Below, piece after piece: positions 18,247 through 27,496 of a DNA stretch of 59,736 bases. The notes beneath the pieces were generated by a model. The model ran no database searches and was not told where the DNA came from. It worked only from the letters and a program-made list of their open reading frames with translations. A program made the translations under genes and the position numbers. The stretch's first letter is position 1; each line of letters opens with the position of its first letter. The stretch is from the NCBI GenBank assembly GCA_026418625.1, contig JAOABA010000037.1:1-59736 (forward strand). Reading direction: 5' to 3'. Source of the stretch: Candidatus Kapaibacterium sp. (GTDB lineage: Bacteria > Bacteroidota > Ignavibacteria > Kapaibacteriales > UBA2268).

Positions 18247-20526
18247 TTAATTAACAATGCTTAGGGTGTTGATAGTATTTATCTCTGAATTTTTTACCTG
18301 AATCAAATAGATTCCATTTAATAAAAAATCATTATATATATAATAATTATTTATATACCCATATAAATTATATTTTCTAATCAATCTCCCTAACAAGTCG
18401 TATATATATATTTCATAATCAGTGAATTTATTATACTCTGAATTAAAACTGATTTGGCGATTTTTTTCATCATAAAAGATTGAAGTTGGATAAGGATTAT
18501 CCTCCTTGTAATTGGGATTAATTTTTGGGCAATAATATGCTATGATTGTTAATGAATGAGGTGGGAAAGCATAATATCCGTTCGGTTCATATAAGATTTC
18601 AGCCTCTTTAATTTTATCTGGTTCATCAGCTGTTGTGTAGTCCATAAAATGGCTGCTATAAAGCTGATATACTTTTGCTGATTTTATTTCAGTGTTGATA
18701 TTAATATAAGTAAGAATACTGTCATCAGCAGATCTATTAATTACTATTAAAAAAATTGAGTCTCTTCCCCCCGTAACTGATACATCTAAATATGGTACAT
18801 TCGTAACCCAATGCATACCTTCCCTAAATTTTGGTGTATATCTTTCGACATCAAGCTCAAAATTATATAAATCCTTTCCGTGATGGTTGCTAATCATTTT
18901 AATAGCTTCATAAGGCAAAATACCGAAGATTTTTCTATTACCTAATTTATCGAAACCCTTTCTAATGAGTCCAATAGGGATGGTCCTATTAGCAAATTGA
19001 AAACTTTCGGATTGACGGATTAAAGTATTCATAATTCCAGCATTGACCAAAGCCATCATTAATGAGCTGTGAAATTTATTTGTGTCAACTAACCAATCAT
19101 CCTTTTTCTTCGAGCTATAAGTTGTCCACCATTCGGTCGTGCCTTGCTTTAAATTAGGATAGTAGCCTGAATTAAGGATCCATTTATCAATTGTATCAAT
19201 ATATTTATCAAATTCATAGGGCATACCTACGATTGAAATATAGTTCTCATAGTCCGAAACTTCATAGTCAACGTTAATACCGCAAGCCGGGTGATAAGAA
19301 TAATTTTCAACCTTTTCTTTTGCATAGGATATTAAAGTATCAAAATTCTTCTTGCCTATCCAATGATTCCCATTAATCAAACATATTAATGATTTATCAA
19401 TAGCTTTGATTGCATCATAAAATTTAATGTATCCTTTTATATATTCAATTGTGTTATGCCATTGCTCATTGCCTATTTCCCAATATTTAATTTTAAAAGG
19501 TTTTTCTCTCCCATTCTGCTTTCTTAGTTTACCGAATTGTGTAGTTGTATCTCCCAAACAATACTCTACGTATTTAGCAGCTTCTTCAGGAGTAGAATTC
19601 TCAAAATTAAGAGTTATTTGTGGCTCACATCCTAAATTTTCACATAATTCAAGAAAATTATGCAGCCCAAAATCCATTCTCTGATATTGAAACCCATAAA
19701 TAATATTTGGAGAGTATCTTTGATCTATCTCCCCAGTGCAATATTCCAACTTATTTCCCTTGGTATCAGCAAAGCATCCACCCGGATATCTTAGCATCCC
19801 AACTTTCATTTTTTTAAATAAATCATAATATTCTTTTCTAATGCCAAGCACGTTATCATCTGGGACACAAGATGTTTCGTCAATATCAACCTCACCTTTT
19901 CCATCGAGATATATATAAAAATTTAGCCTGTTTTTGCCTTTAACTTTTGGCAATTTTATAATTGTTTTTTGCCAATCAGAACTTGGTTTTCCTATCTCAT
20001 AACTATTTATTTCTTCAGTGTTATCTTTATCATAAATACCAAGCATAAGCTTTCCGCTTTCAATTTTTCCTCTATGATATAGATAAAAAGTATAGCTAAC
20101 TGTATCTGTTGCAACAATGGTTTGATATAAGCCTGTTTGAGAGTCGGGTTGCTTTCCGGTTAATCTGATAAAGTATTTCCCATTAACATTATAACCACCC
20201 ACAAGCTTTTCAATTTTATCATCTGAATACTTTTTTCTTTCGAACCATACTTTCCCAATGTTTGTTTTGGTATAATCATAAATATCGAATCCCCTATCGA
20301 GAAATTCCTGAGCCCAAAGACCATTTTTACCATTTATGTTATCAAGAAGAAATTCCGAGAAAAGACCGAAAAGTTCATTATTAATAACATTTGATTTCTT
20401 ATTATTTACATCAATGTCAATTTTCGCAATTTTTGGTGAGGATTTGGCAGAAAAAGGAACAATAAATAGTAAAAATAAAAAAAATATCCTATAGCATTTT
20501 ACAGGATATTTATAAAAATTAATCAT
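18247..20526 (-). CDS. GH51-like alpha-L-arabinofuranosidase with T9SS-type tail
   Basis: The 759-residue protein begins with a signal peptide (residues about 12-28). A jelly-roll-like carbohydrate-binding segment (about 100-220) precedes the GH51-type barrel. KVGMLRYPGGCFAD (241-254), YWEIGNEQWH with Glu354 as acid/base, and GTTEWWTTY with Glu465 as nucleophile match the clan A retaining mechanism. From about residue 680 a sorting-domain-like tail appears (IYIYDLLGRLIRKYNL, then LLNGIYLIQVKNSE), suggesting T9SS export. It is probably a plant or polysaccharide arabinan-debranching enzyme. It lies downstream of trigger factor on the same strand with a 57-base gap. Confidence 0.8.
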   Translation of the reverse strand: MINFYKYPVKCYRIFFLFLLFIVPFSAKSSPKIAKIDIDVNNKKSNVINNELFGLFSEFLLDNINGKNGLWAQEFLDRGFDIYDYTKTNIGKVWFERKKYSDDKIEKLVGGYNVNGKYFIRLTGKQPDSQTGLYQTIVATDTVSYTFYLYHRGKIESGKLMLGIYDKDNTEEINSYEIGKPSSDWQKTIIKLPKVKGKNRLNFYIYLDGKGEVDIDETSCVPDDNVLGIRKEYYDLFKKMKVGMLRYPGGCFADTKGNKLEYCTGEIDQRYSPNIIYGFQYQRMDFGLHNFLELCENLGCEPQITLNFENSTPEEAAKYVEYCLGDTTTQFGKLRKQNGREKPFKIKYWEIGNEQWHNTIEYIKGYIKFYDAIKAIDKSLICLINGNHWIGKKNFDTLISYAKEKVENYSYHPACGINVDYEVSDYENYISIVGMPYEFDKYIDTIDKWILNSGYYPNLKQGTTEWWTTYSSKKKDDWLVDTNKFHSSLMMALVNAGIMNTLIRQSESFQFANRTIPIGLIRKGFDKLGNRKIFGILPYEAIKMISNHHGKDLYNFELDVERYTPKFREGMHWVTNVPYLDVSVTGGRDSIFLIVINRSADDSILTYININTEIKSAKVYQLYSSHFMDYTTADEPDKIKEAEILYEPNGYYAFPPHSLTIIAYYCPKINPNYKEDNPYPTSIFYDEKNRQISFNSEYNKFTDYEIYIYDLLGRLIRKYNLYGYINNYYIYNDFLLNGIYLIQVKNSEINTINTLSIVN

Positions 20527-20583
20527 TGATTAACTTGATAAATAAAAAAATAAGACTAAAAACTTAATAACAATGTTACTTGT

Positions 20584-21966
20584 TTAATCTTTTTTTTCTT
20601 CTTTGTCTAAATCTTGTATGTCGTCATCAATCTCATTCTGAGATTCCAGCGATTCATCATCCTCAATCTCATCTTCATAGTCATCATAAAGGTCGTGATC
20701 GTGATGACCCTCTTCGAAAGGAACTTCTGTTGTTTCGGCAAAATCTATTATAAGATCGAATACTTTCTTTGAAAGAATGGCATCAACAAGCCTCGAGTTT
20801 TTCATTAAATTATTCTTAGTTGTTTCTAAGTCAATTTGAAGCCTATCAGATTCCATCTGAGCTATCGGTTCAATATCATAATCTTCGACTTTTAAACCTT
20901 CTTTTTTGATGATTTCTTCACGAATCATTGCCCATTTCACTTGATTTTTTGCAATAGGAATTAAATCATCCCTCATATCATCGAAGGTAACATCGGGTGG
21001 AAGGTTATTTCCATATTGTTTCTTGAAATTCTCGAATAAACTCTGAGCAACGTTTATAACAACGCTTGTTGGAGGATCAAAATCATTCATTTCTACTAAT
21101 TTGTTCATAATTTGATTTTCCATTTCCTCCCGACTTTTCTGGTTCCAACGCTCCTGAATTTGAAAACCAATATCGTCTTTGAATTCATCAACAGTTTGAA
21201 GTTTCTCTCTTGTGTATTCCTTGACAAACTCATCTGTTAGCTCTTTTGGAACGATTTTATTAATTTTATCTACTGTAAATTCAAATACTTTATTTGGTGC
21301 ATATTGGTCGAAATCACTTGGTTTAAATCGAAATGTATCCCCCACCCTTTTATTCATCATTAAATTTCTAAGTTCAGGAATGATGGTATGACTATGAAGA
21401 AAAATCTGTGTTTTTTCAGGTTTTGAGCCTAATAAATGAAGATTTGTTTCAGGATCGATTTCCCTTATTGTAACATCAACAAGGTGCAAATCGCTGAGAA
21501 TTTCTTCATCTTCGACTATATCGCCATTATTAATCAAAATATGGTAAATTTCGTGCTCAATCTCTTCATCAGTAACTTTGTGGAAAGGTTCATTTATTTG
21601 CAATCCGTGATAATCTTTTATTTCAATTTCCTGAAAGACTTCAAAAACAATTGAAGCTTTTGTGTTTCCGTTTTCTTTGTCAATGGATTTAATGACTGGC
21701 TGTCCAACAACGTTCAAATTATCTTCTTTAATTATTTTAGAAAATTCTTCTGATAATAATTTTTCGATAGTATCGGCTTCGACGGAAGCACCGAATCTTT
21801 GTTTAATCACAGAAATTGGCACTTTTCCTTTTCTAAAGCCTTTGATTTCCAGATCTGGCTGGATATCCCTCAAAGCTTTTTCGAAATGAGGTAGAATTTC
21901 TTCGTCTGAGAGAGTAATTATCAATTCACGCTCATTGCCGGGGTGTTCAATATAATTTTTTTCCAA
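20584..21966 (-). CDS. tig: Trigger factor (ribosome-associated chaperone)
   Basis: The 460-residue chaperone has an N-terminal ribosome-binding domain with IKGFRKGKVPISVIKQRFG (the G-F-R-x-G-K-x-P signature, about residues 41-60). A PPIase-like middle domain follows (about 150-240) and then a helical C-domain. The last ~45 residues are a very acidic extension with an early HHDHD cluster, beyond the usual end. It assists nascent chains at the exit tunnel. It is not next to clpP-clpX here; a GH51 gene and the lemA/DUF2207 pair separate them. Confidence 0.95.
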   Translation of the reverse strand: MEKNYIEHPGNERELIITLSDEEILPHFEKALRDIQPDLEIKGFRKGKVPISVIKQRFGASVEADTIEKLLSEEFSKIIKEDNLNVVGQPVIKSIDKENGNTKASIVFEVFQEIEIKDYHGLQINEPFHKVTDEEIEHEIYHILINNGDIVEDEEILSDLHLVDVTIREIDPETNLHLLGSKPEKTQIFLHSHTIIPELRNLMMNKRVGDTFRFKPSDFDQYAPNKVFEFTVDKINKIVPKELTDEFVKEYTREKLQTVDEFKDDIGFQIQERWNQKSREEMENQIMNKLVEMNDFDPPTSVVINVAQSLFENFKKQYGNNLPPDVTFDDMRDDLIPIAKNQVKWAMIREEIIKKEGLKVEDYDIEPIAQMESDRLQIDLETTKNNLMKNSRLVDAILSKKVFDLIIDFAETTEVPFEEGHHDHDLYDDYEDEIEDDESLESQNEIDDDIQDLDKEEKKD

Positions 21967-22015
21967 TTTGAATTCCTTTCAATTTTATTTTGCCCAATAT
22001 TGGAGCAGAAGTTTG

Positions 22016-22097
22016 TGCGGGCGGGGAGAGTCGAACTCCCACGAGTTTCCTCACTAGATCCTAAGTCTAGCGCGTCTGCCAGTTCCGCCACGTCCGC
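22016..22097 (-). tRNA. tRNA-Leu(UAG)
   Basis: Read on the reverse strand this folds as a class II tRNA of 82 bases: acceptor GCGGACG / CGCCCGC (one mismatch), a D arm, anticodon stem CTAGA/TCTAG with loop CTTAGGA (anticodon TAG), a long variable arm, and the T arm GGGAGTTCGACTCTCCC. The 3' CCA is not encoded. The long variable arm and anticodon identify leucine. Confidence 0.95.
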
Positions 22098-22250
22098 ATT
22101 TAAAGAACTACAAAATTAAGCATAAATTTCTTTATTTCAATATCTTTTCATTGACTTTTCTGTGATAATTCTATAAAAAAGTATACAAATATTCTTCTTT
22201 GATCTGTGTGGTTCCTTGATGTGAGACTGTGCAAAAATATGTATTTCAAA

Positions 22251-22321
22251 GCCGAAGACAGAGAATCCATATTATAATAGTCATTGATAAATAATAGACT
22301 CTTCACTTCGTTCAGAGTGAC
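22251..22321 (-). repeat. Dispersed intergenic repeat (GAAGTGAAGAGTC type) in the gap 22098-22488
   Basis: Between tRNA-Leu and the next gene, GCCGAAG...GAGAATCC at 22251 onward and GACTCTTCACTTCGTTCAGAGTGAC at its end form one copy of a repeat seen also near 26.5, 26.9, 40.5, 41.2 and 53.4 kb. Short open frames across it are artefacts of the repeat. The rest of the gap (22322-22488) is AT-rich, with an AAGGAG-like ribosome site just before 22489. Confidence 0.75.
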
Positions 22322-22488
22322 CGATTCTAGTTTTTTATACTTTTTCACAACCTACCCTCTACAAGGAATTAAAAAATATTCTTAAAATTTAATTTTGATT
22401 TTTATAAATAGTTTATTAAATTTGTTGAGTCACTTTAATACAAATTTAATAAATAAATTTTTCTCATACTATTTAAGGAGAATTAGTT

Positions 22489-23170
22489 ATGTCTAATAAT
22501 TATTTTACCCCCCCCCCCCATATGTTGTCATAAGTAATATTAAAATTTCTAAGTTTTTTCAATTTTTGCTATTCTTTTTAATATTGTTTTTTTTATTCCA
22601 AAAAAATCTTTTAGTTTAGATTGCCCTGAAAGTTTTAGTTATCATTTTTTTACTATTAATTTAAACGATCAACGATGTAACTGTTTACCTCCTTGTAAAA
22701 TATATGTTGAAGTATGTTGTAAGTGGGACCCAATCAATCATAGATTAATCATAGGTGATGTTGAATGGAGCATTGGTTCTCTTGATATTTGTTGCTTCTT
22801 ATTAGATGTTGACAAATGGGATGCAGAATTTATTTCTTGGTTGATACATAGAAAACTTGAAAATATCTGTATAGGGCAATATCCACCCTGCGACCATCCA
22901 ACATTAAATTATTATGAGGTTGAAATTAAAAGTGCTACATGTATTTATTATGAAAATAAGTATATACCTCCTTATCCTGGAGAAGATGCAATGTGGCTGT
23001 TGAGGGCAAAAAGTTGCGGAGCTGGAAAATGTGTTTCAACTTATAGGGTTTGTTTGGATTATCAATTTTCACCACCCAAAATCTCTACTGAGTTGATAAG
23101 CAGAACTATTGAAAATGCTTATTGTCCACCAAATGGACGTCCAAATTTACCCCCTGAAGGAAAATCGTAG
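22489..23170 (+). pseudogene. Frame-disrupted Cys-rich secreted protein gene (possible phase-variable locus)
   Basis: An ATG at 22489, after TAAGGAG, reads into a run of 12 C and stops after 14 codons. A +1 slip at the C run gives a hydrophobic signal-peptide-like frame (KISKFFQFLLFFLILFFLFQ) that ends just past an A7 run (22600-22606). A +1 slip there enters a frame open from SLDCPESFSYHFF to the stop at 23168-23170. The protein would be about 225 residues with many Cys (RCNCLPPCKIYVEVCCKW, ENICIGQYPPC, CGAGKC), as in disulfide-rich exported proteins. No family is recognised. Two slips, phase-off state, decay or homopolymer sequencing error are all possible. Confidence 0.5.
22508..22519 (+). 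repeat. Poly-C tract (12 C)
   Basis: A homopolymer of 12 C in an otherwise AT-rich region, 16 bases after the A of an ATG start codon. Tracts like this slip in replication and are a hallmark of contingency loci; they are also error-prone in sequencing. Confidence 0.9.
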
Positions 23171-23296
23171 GAAGAACAATGGAGCACAGATTGCTTTTTA
23201 TTATTTTGTAATTAAAAATATTTTATTGGAATTTTATCTTTCTCTTGAAAATTAAATTAAAAAAATTTGATAGAATATATTAATAGGAACAAGAAA

Positions 23297-25597
23297 ATGA
23301 AAAATTTGTTGTTTTTTTTATTTATCCTATTAAATTCATTATTATTAAATGCTTCGATCTTGGATGATTTTCAACTTAGAAGAATTAGCACAAATTATAA
23401 AGGTGTTGTTTTCAATGACAAATCAGTCTTAGTTTATGGTGAATCTGGTGTAATTACTGGAACAACTGATATCGGAAAAAATTGGTTCAGAACTCAATTA
23501 AATGAAAATTATGACATAAATTCAATGATTACCTTAGATAATAGTTATATTGGTGTATTAAGTGAAAACTACATAGTTGTATCAAATGATAATGGTTTAT
23601 CATTTTCTTATAAAGAGATAGGAAATCAATTAAAACTTTATAAAATTTTATTTTATGACAATAAGCTTTATATACTTTCAGATTCAAAGATAATAATCCT
23701 AAATAAAAGTTTTGAGACTATATCAGAAATTAACATTGAAATAAAAAGCGATAAACCAGATTTTATAATACTGAATAATAATATTTATTTCTCAAAGAAT
23801 AAAGGCATAATTGGAAAAATAAATTTAAAAAATTATCAAAGCAGCGAACTAAATTTAAACAACTCCGGAATATGCACCGATTGTCCATATCCAACGAGCT
23901 TTGTTGTTTATGCAAATAAGTTATTTTTCTTATTAGATAAAAAACTTATATCCTTTGATGAAAAAAATTTTAATATAGTCATCAATCTTGCAAGTAGCGG
24001 ACCAATAACAGCCAATGAATCTGGGATTTATCAAATCTACAGACAACCTGATTATTTCCTGAAAATTGATTCAGTATATTTTATACAGATTGATATTTTC
24101 TCCAAGCAAACTAAACAAATAAAAAGAAGAGTAAATGATAGATATATAAGTAATTTAAGCCTCAAATTCTTAACATTTATTAATAATGATATAATCTTTG
24201 CTGTTGGTAATGATAATCTTATTTATGTCTCATCAAATAAAGGAATCGATTGGGAGTTAAAATCATTATTAAGGTTTAGTAAAATATTCAGATTTAGCAA
24301 GTTAGAATCAGCAACCGTAGCAATGAATGCTCAATTTTTTAAATCGAACGACGGCGGAATAACCTGGCTCCCACAAAGAAATTTTCACCCAGCTTTTACA
24401 GAAAGTCTTAACGATCTTCCCAATTTTAATAACCCCTATGTATTTTTTTCTTCTCCTCAAAATGGATTTGCATTAAATGATAATAAATACGAAAATGAAA
24501 TTAATATTGCTTATACTAAGGATGGCGGGGATTCTGTTTTTCCAAAATTTAACAATGGATTAAAAGGATATATTTTAAAAACAAAGATTAATTCAATTTC
24601 TTTAGGGGAGAGAACAATATTATTTTATCCAGCCTCACTTCAAGATTGGAATTTTACTTTGGTCTATTACCTTGATAAAAATATAGAAACTACTTATAGA
24701 ACATATATTGATTCAACGATTATTTTTTTTGTTGAAAAATATAAAGATAATGAATTTATAGGGTTAGCTTGGAATTTAAAAAGATATGATAAATATTTCA
24801 GTTTAATCAAATCAGTTGATACAGCAAAAAGTTGGGAAGAAATTTTTAGGTTTGATCTAAAAGAACCTGAATATTTAGATTTTTCATTTAGTTCCATTAT
24901 TATTGCCAGCGATAATATTTTAATGGCAACTAATTATTCTATTAATAAAAACTTAACTGCCTCTAATATTTATCATATTAGTATAGGGAACAAAACAATA
25001 AACAAGATATTTAATAGGACTGATAATTGGGTTGTTCCTTGTTTTTTAAAAAGCAAAAATAAAATTTACTATCAAACATATCATAATGACTATTCTGACC
25101 TTTCCCATCAATGGTTTGTAAATAATGATTTGGAAAATGAACCAACCAACTGGATTGATGTAAGCCCTGAAGATAAAACACCAGTATATTTTGGGTATAA
25201 TAATAGTGACAGCCTTATGCATTTTATTGCGTTTGATTTAGAATCAAGAAAATTTTCTTTATGGTTTGCTGAGCCAGTTACGCAACTCAGCGTAGAGAAA
25301 AAAAATAATTATATTGATTATGTTTTTATTGATAATCCAATTCCAAATCCTTCAAATATCAAAGTCAAACTAAAAATTTGGTGGGATGCTTCATTTAATA
25401 TTGAAAAAGATTTCATTAAAATATTTGATTTATATGGTAACAATCATAGTGAATTTTGTAAGGTAAATTTAGAAGTAATATCGCCTTATTCTGGTGAAAT
25501 AACTATACACACAGAGCAATTAAGAACAGGTTTGTATTTTGTTAGTTTAAATATTGGAGGGAATTACAAAACTAAACCATTTTTTATTATCAAATAA
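23297..25597 (+). CDS. Secreted BNR/YCF48-like protein with T9SS-type tail
   Basis: About 766 residues from the ATG at 23297; the in-frame TTG at 23267 is less likely. A signal peptide (MKNLLFFLFILLNSLLLNAS) leads into repeats with BNR/sortilin-type Asp-box themes, such as VSNDNGLSF, VSSNKGIDWELKS, KSNDGGITWLP and TKDGGDSVFP, suggesting a beta-propeller. The last ~80 residues contain NPIPNPSNIKVKLKI and end GLYFVSLNIGGNYKTKPFFIIK-like, a T9SS sorting domain with the PNP box. The binding target is unknown. Codon use is like its neighbours. Confidence 0.75.
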   Translation: MKNLLFFLFILLNSLLLNASILDDFQLRRISTNYKGVVFNDKSVLVYGESGVITGTTDIGKNWFRTQLNENYDINSMITLDNSYIGVLSENYIVVSNDNGLSFSYKEIGNQLKLYKILFYDNKLYILSDSKIIILNKSFETISEINIEIKSDKPDFIILNNNIYFSKNKGIIGKINLKNYQSSELNLNNSGICTDCPYPTSFVVYANKLFFLLDKKLISFDEKNFNIVINLASSGPITANESGIYQIYRQPDYFLKIDSVYFIQIDIFSKQTKQIKRRVNDRYISNLSLKFLTFINNDIIFAVGNDNLIYVSSNKGIDWELKSLLRFSKIFRFSKLESATVAMNAQFFKSNDGGITWLPQRNFHPAFTESLNDLPNFNNPYVFFSSPQNGFALNDNKYENEINIAYTKDGGDSVFPKFNNGLKGYILKTKINSISLGERTILFYPASLQDWNFTLVYYLDKNIETTYRTYIDSTIIFFVEKYKDNEFIGLAWNLKRYDKYFSLIKSVDTAKSWEEIFRFDLKEPEYLDFSFSSIIIASDNILMATNYSINKNLTASNIYHISIGNKTINKIFNRTDNWVVPCFLKSKNKIYYQTYHNDYSDLSHQWFVNNDLENEPTNWIDVSPEDKTPVYFGYNNSDSLMHFIAFDLESRKFSLWFAEPVTQLSVEKKNNYIDYVFIDNPIPNPSNIKVKLKIWWDASFNIEKDFIKIFDLYGNNHSEFCKVNLEVISPYSGEITIHTEQLRTGLYFVSLNIGGNYKTKPFFIIK

Positions 25598-25749
25598 TAC
25601 TTATAGCGTTCAAAATATTGTTTCTTGAAGTTTAACTTATCTTAAATTTCTGTTTTTTTCATCTTAATTGATAACAAACATTATTATCCTCTAAAAATAT
25701 CTTTTCTTAAAAGCAGTTTATTATTGTTTTTAATTATGTTTTCTTATTT

Positions 25750-26346
25750 ATGACAGTCAATAACGTAACAGTTTTTTGTGCCTCAAGCAACAGATGTGAT
25801 AAATTTTACCTTGACGAAGCAGAAAAGCTTGGGGAGTTCCTTGCAAAAAGTGGCAGGACAATATTCTATGGTGGTGGTAAAGTTGGTTTAATGGGCAGAC
25901 TTGCCGGTGGCTCGCTCAAATATAATGGTAAAGTAATAGGTATTATCACCGAACAACTAAAGAACTTAGAGCTTGGGAATACAGAAATAGCAGAATTGAG
26001 AATAGTTGGAACGATGCACGAAAGGGAGGAAGCCCTGATAATGAATGCTGATTGTATTGTTGCTCTACCCGGAGGTTGCGGAACAATAGAAGAATTGATG
26101 CAGGCAATAACTTGGAAAAGGCTTGGAATTATTCAAACACCAGTCATCATTGTCAATCTTCGCAATTTTTATGACCCCCTTGTGAAAATGCTGGAATTGA
26201 CCGTCAAGGAAAAATTTATGAAAGAAGAATACCTCGACCACTGGATTGTTGTCAATTCAATCGAAGAATGTATGAATACAATCGAAAACATGAGATTGAA
26301 AAATCAAAACACAATTGACATACAAAATCCACCTTTTTTAACATAA
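25750..26346 (+). CDS. LOG family (TIGR00730) nucleotide 5'-monophosphate phosphoribohydrolase
   Basis: The 198-residue Rossmann-like protein carries the LOG hallmarks: FCASSN near the start, FYGGGKVGLMG (about 39-49) and P107-GGCGTIEE (the PGGxGTxxE motif), with the R and E of MHEREEA (about 99-104 region). Family members release nucleobases from nucleoside 5'-monophosphates, including cytokinin precursors. The exact substrate is unknown. It stands alone, with repeats on its 3' side. Confidence 0.92.
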   Translation: MTVNNVTVFCASSNRCDKFYLDEAEKLGEFLAKSGRTIFYGGGKVGLMGRLAGGSLKYNGKVIGIITEQLKNLELGNTEIAELRIVGTMHEREEALIMNADCIVALPGGCGTIEELMQAITWKRLGIIQTPVIIVNLRNFYDPLVKMLELTVKEKFMKEEYLDHWIVVNSIEECMNTIENMRLKNQNTIDIQNPPFLT

Positions 26347-26530
26347 TTCAAGCAGGGCTTTGCAATAGAAATTTTAGATTCATTGACAAGCAAGGAATGA
26401 TTTGAGTGACGAGAGCGTTACACCTGCGGTGGCTCTTTTCCCAATGATAAGTCGCTCCTGCGGAGGCAGGAGTCTTAGAGCAATGAAGAGATTCCTGTAT
26501 GCGAGGCTGTGTAAATAGCCGTTATTCAGA

Positions 26531-26600
26531 GCCGAAGGCGAAGAATCCATGTCACATAAGTCATTGAATTATAATGGACTCTTCACTTCGTTCAGAATGC
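26531..26600 (-). repeat. Dispersed intergenic repeat, GAAGTGAAGAGTC type
   Basis: The sequence from GCCGAAGGCGAAGAATCC to GACTCTTCACTTCGTTCAGAAT is a copy of the element at 26887-26957, 22251-22321 and, inverted, 40517-40588. It lies in the 680-base gap 26347-27026, which has no gene. A CTCCTGCGGAGGCAGGAG palindrome near 26454 precedes it. Confidence 0.8.
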
Positions 26601-26617
26601 CAAAAAACTATTTTTCA

Positions 26618-26957
26618 GATGTCCTACACCTCTAAGGTGTAGGACATCTTTCTTTGCACTGACAGGGATGTCAGTTCTACCGGTCGGCACTATTTGAAAT
26701 AATTTGTTCCACTACTTGAAAGTAGTGGCTATTCAATTTTGACAAAGCGTCCCACCCAATCGCCAAGACGGACATAGTAATTTCCTGATGGCAAATGTTC
26801 GATATTCATCCGATAACTCAGAGTTATCGGATGAATTTTCTCTGATAAGAACATTCGCCAAGGATAATGTAAAGCAGCCATTCTGAGCCGAAGGCGAAGA
26901 ATCCATATAACATAAGTCATTGAATTATAATAGACTCTTCACTTCGTTCAGAGTGAC
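26618..26957 (-). repeat. Composite repeat: palindromes plus T9SS-tail fragment (copy 1)
   Basis: In order this holds a perfect 14-bp-arm palindrome (26618-26648), CCACTACTT/AAGTAGTGG (26709-26728), and the end of a T9SS sorting domain on the minus strand (26729-26809, ending LGDWVGRFVKIE then stop). A 16-bp-arm perfect palindrome with a 1-base loop follows (26804-26836), then the dispersed repeat at 26887-26957. Nearly the same block lies inverted at 40517-40857. A 63-residue open frame across it is not a real gene. Confidence 0.8.
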
Positions 26958-27026
26958 AATAAAAAAATATAAATCAAATTACTTAGGAATTATTATAATT
27001 GTAGTTTATTAGCTATCTAAAAAATC

Positions 27027-27449
27027 CTATTTGAATAGTTCTTTTATCATACCCCAAGTTCTTCGGATTGAACTAACATTATGAAGAACATTAACGGTAT
27101 TGCTGTAAGTAAAAGAATTGTCTTTGTGAATGACTTTTATTCGATATGTAAAATTGTTGTTTTTGAGGACTTTTTCTAAATCATCACCACGCAGGAAAGC
27201 TTCTTCGTCTGTATATCTATAATTGTTTGGATAGCCTTTTGCTTCAATAGAAGCAATTCTTGTAAAAGGTTGCTTGGAAGACGATCGCTCTATTTCGTAG
27301 AGGCTGATATTTGTTTCGCTTGTTGCTTTCCATTCAATAGTGATAACCTTGCCATTCGAAGTGGCTCTAAAATACTCAAATATCTCGGCTGCCAATAGGT
27401 AACCGATTGAAATAAAGAGTAATAACAATATTATCTTAATTTTCATCAT
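27027..27449 (-). CDS. Small secreted FN3-like protein
   Basis: 140 residues with a signal peptide (IKIILLLLFISIGYLLAAE) and a fibronectin type III-like fold, seen in FRATSNGKVITIEWKATSET and ISLYEIERSSSKQPF through YRYTDEEAF and TYRIKVIHKDNSFTYSN. This pattern (WKATSExNxxxYEIERS) is typical of FN3-like modules in Bacteroidota exported proteins. There is no sorting tail. It may be the product of a gene that lost other domains. Confidence 0.6.
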   Translation of the reverse strand: MMKIKIILLLLFISIGYLLAAEIFEYFRATSNGKVITIEWKATSETNISLYEIERSSSKQPFTRIASIEAKGYPNNYRYTDEEAFLRGDDLEKVLKNNNFTYRIKVIHKDNSFTYSNTVNVLHNVSSIRRTWGMIKELFK

Positions 27450-27496
27450 TCAAATATAATTATAAATTCAATTAAATACAAGTTTTTATAACGATT

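Noticed and set aside
22148-22348. 66-residue minus-strand frame
   Set aside because: It is made from a dispersed intergenic repeat copy; the same peptide motif occurs at other copies of the repeat.
26729-26920. 63-residue frame (minus strand) that could look like a small gene
   Set aside because: The first half is non-coding repeat sequence and only the last 26 codons resemble a sorting tail. The same frame recurs at 40554-40745 with repeat-level identity, so it is part of the repeat.
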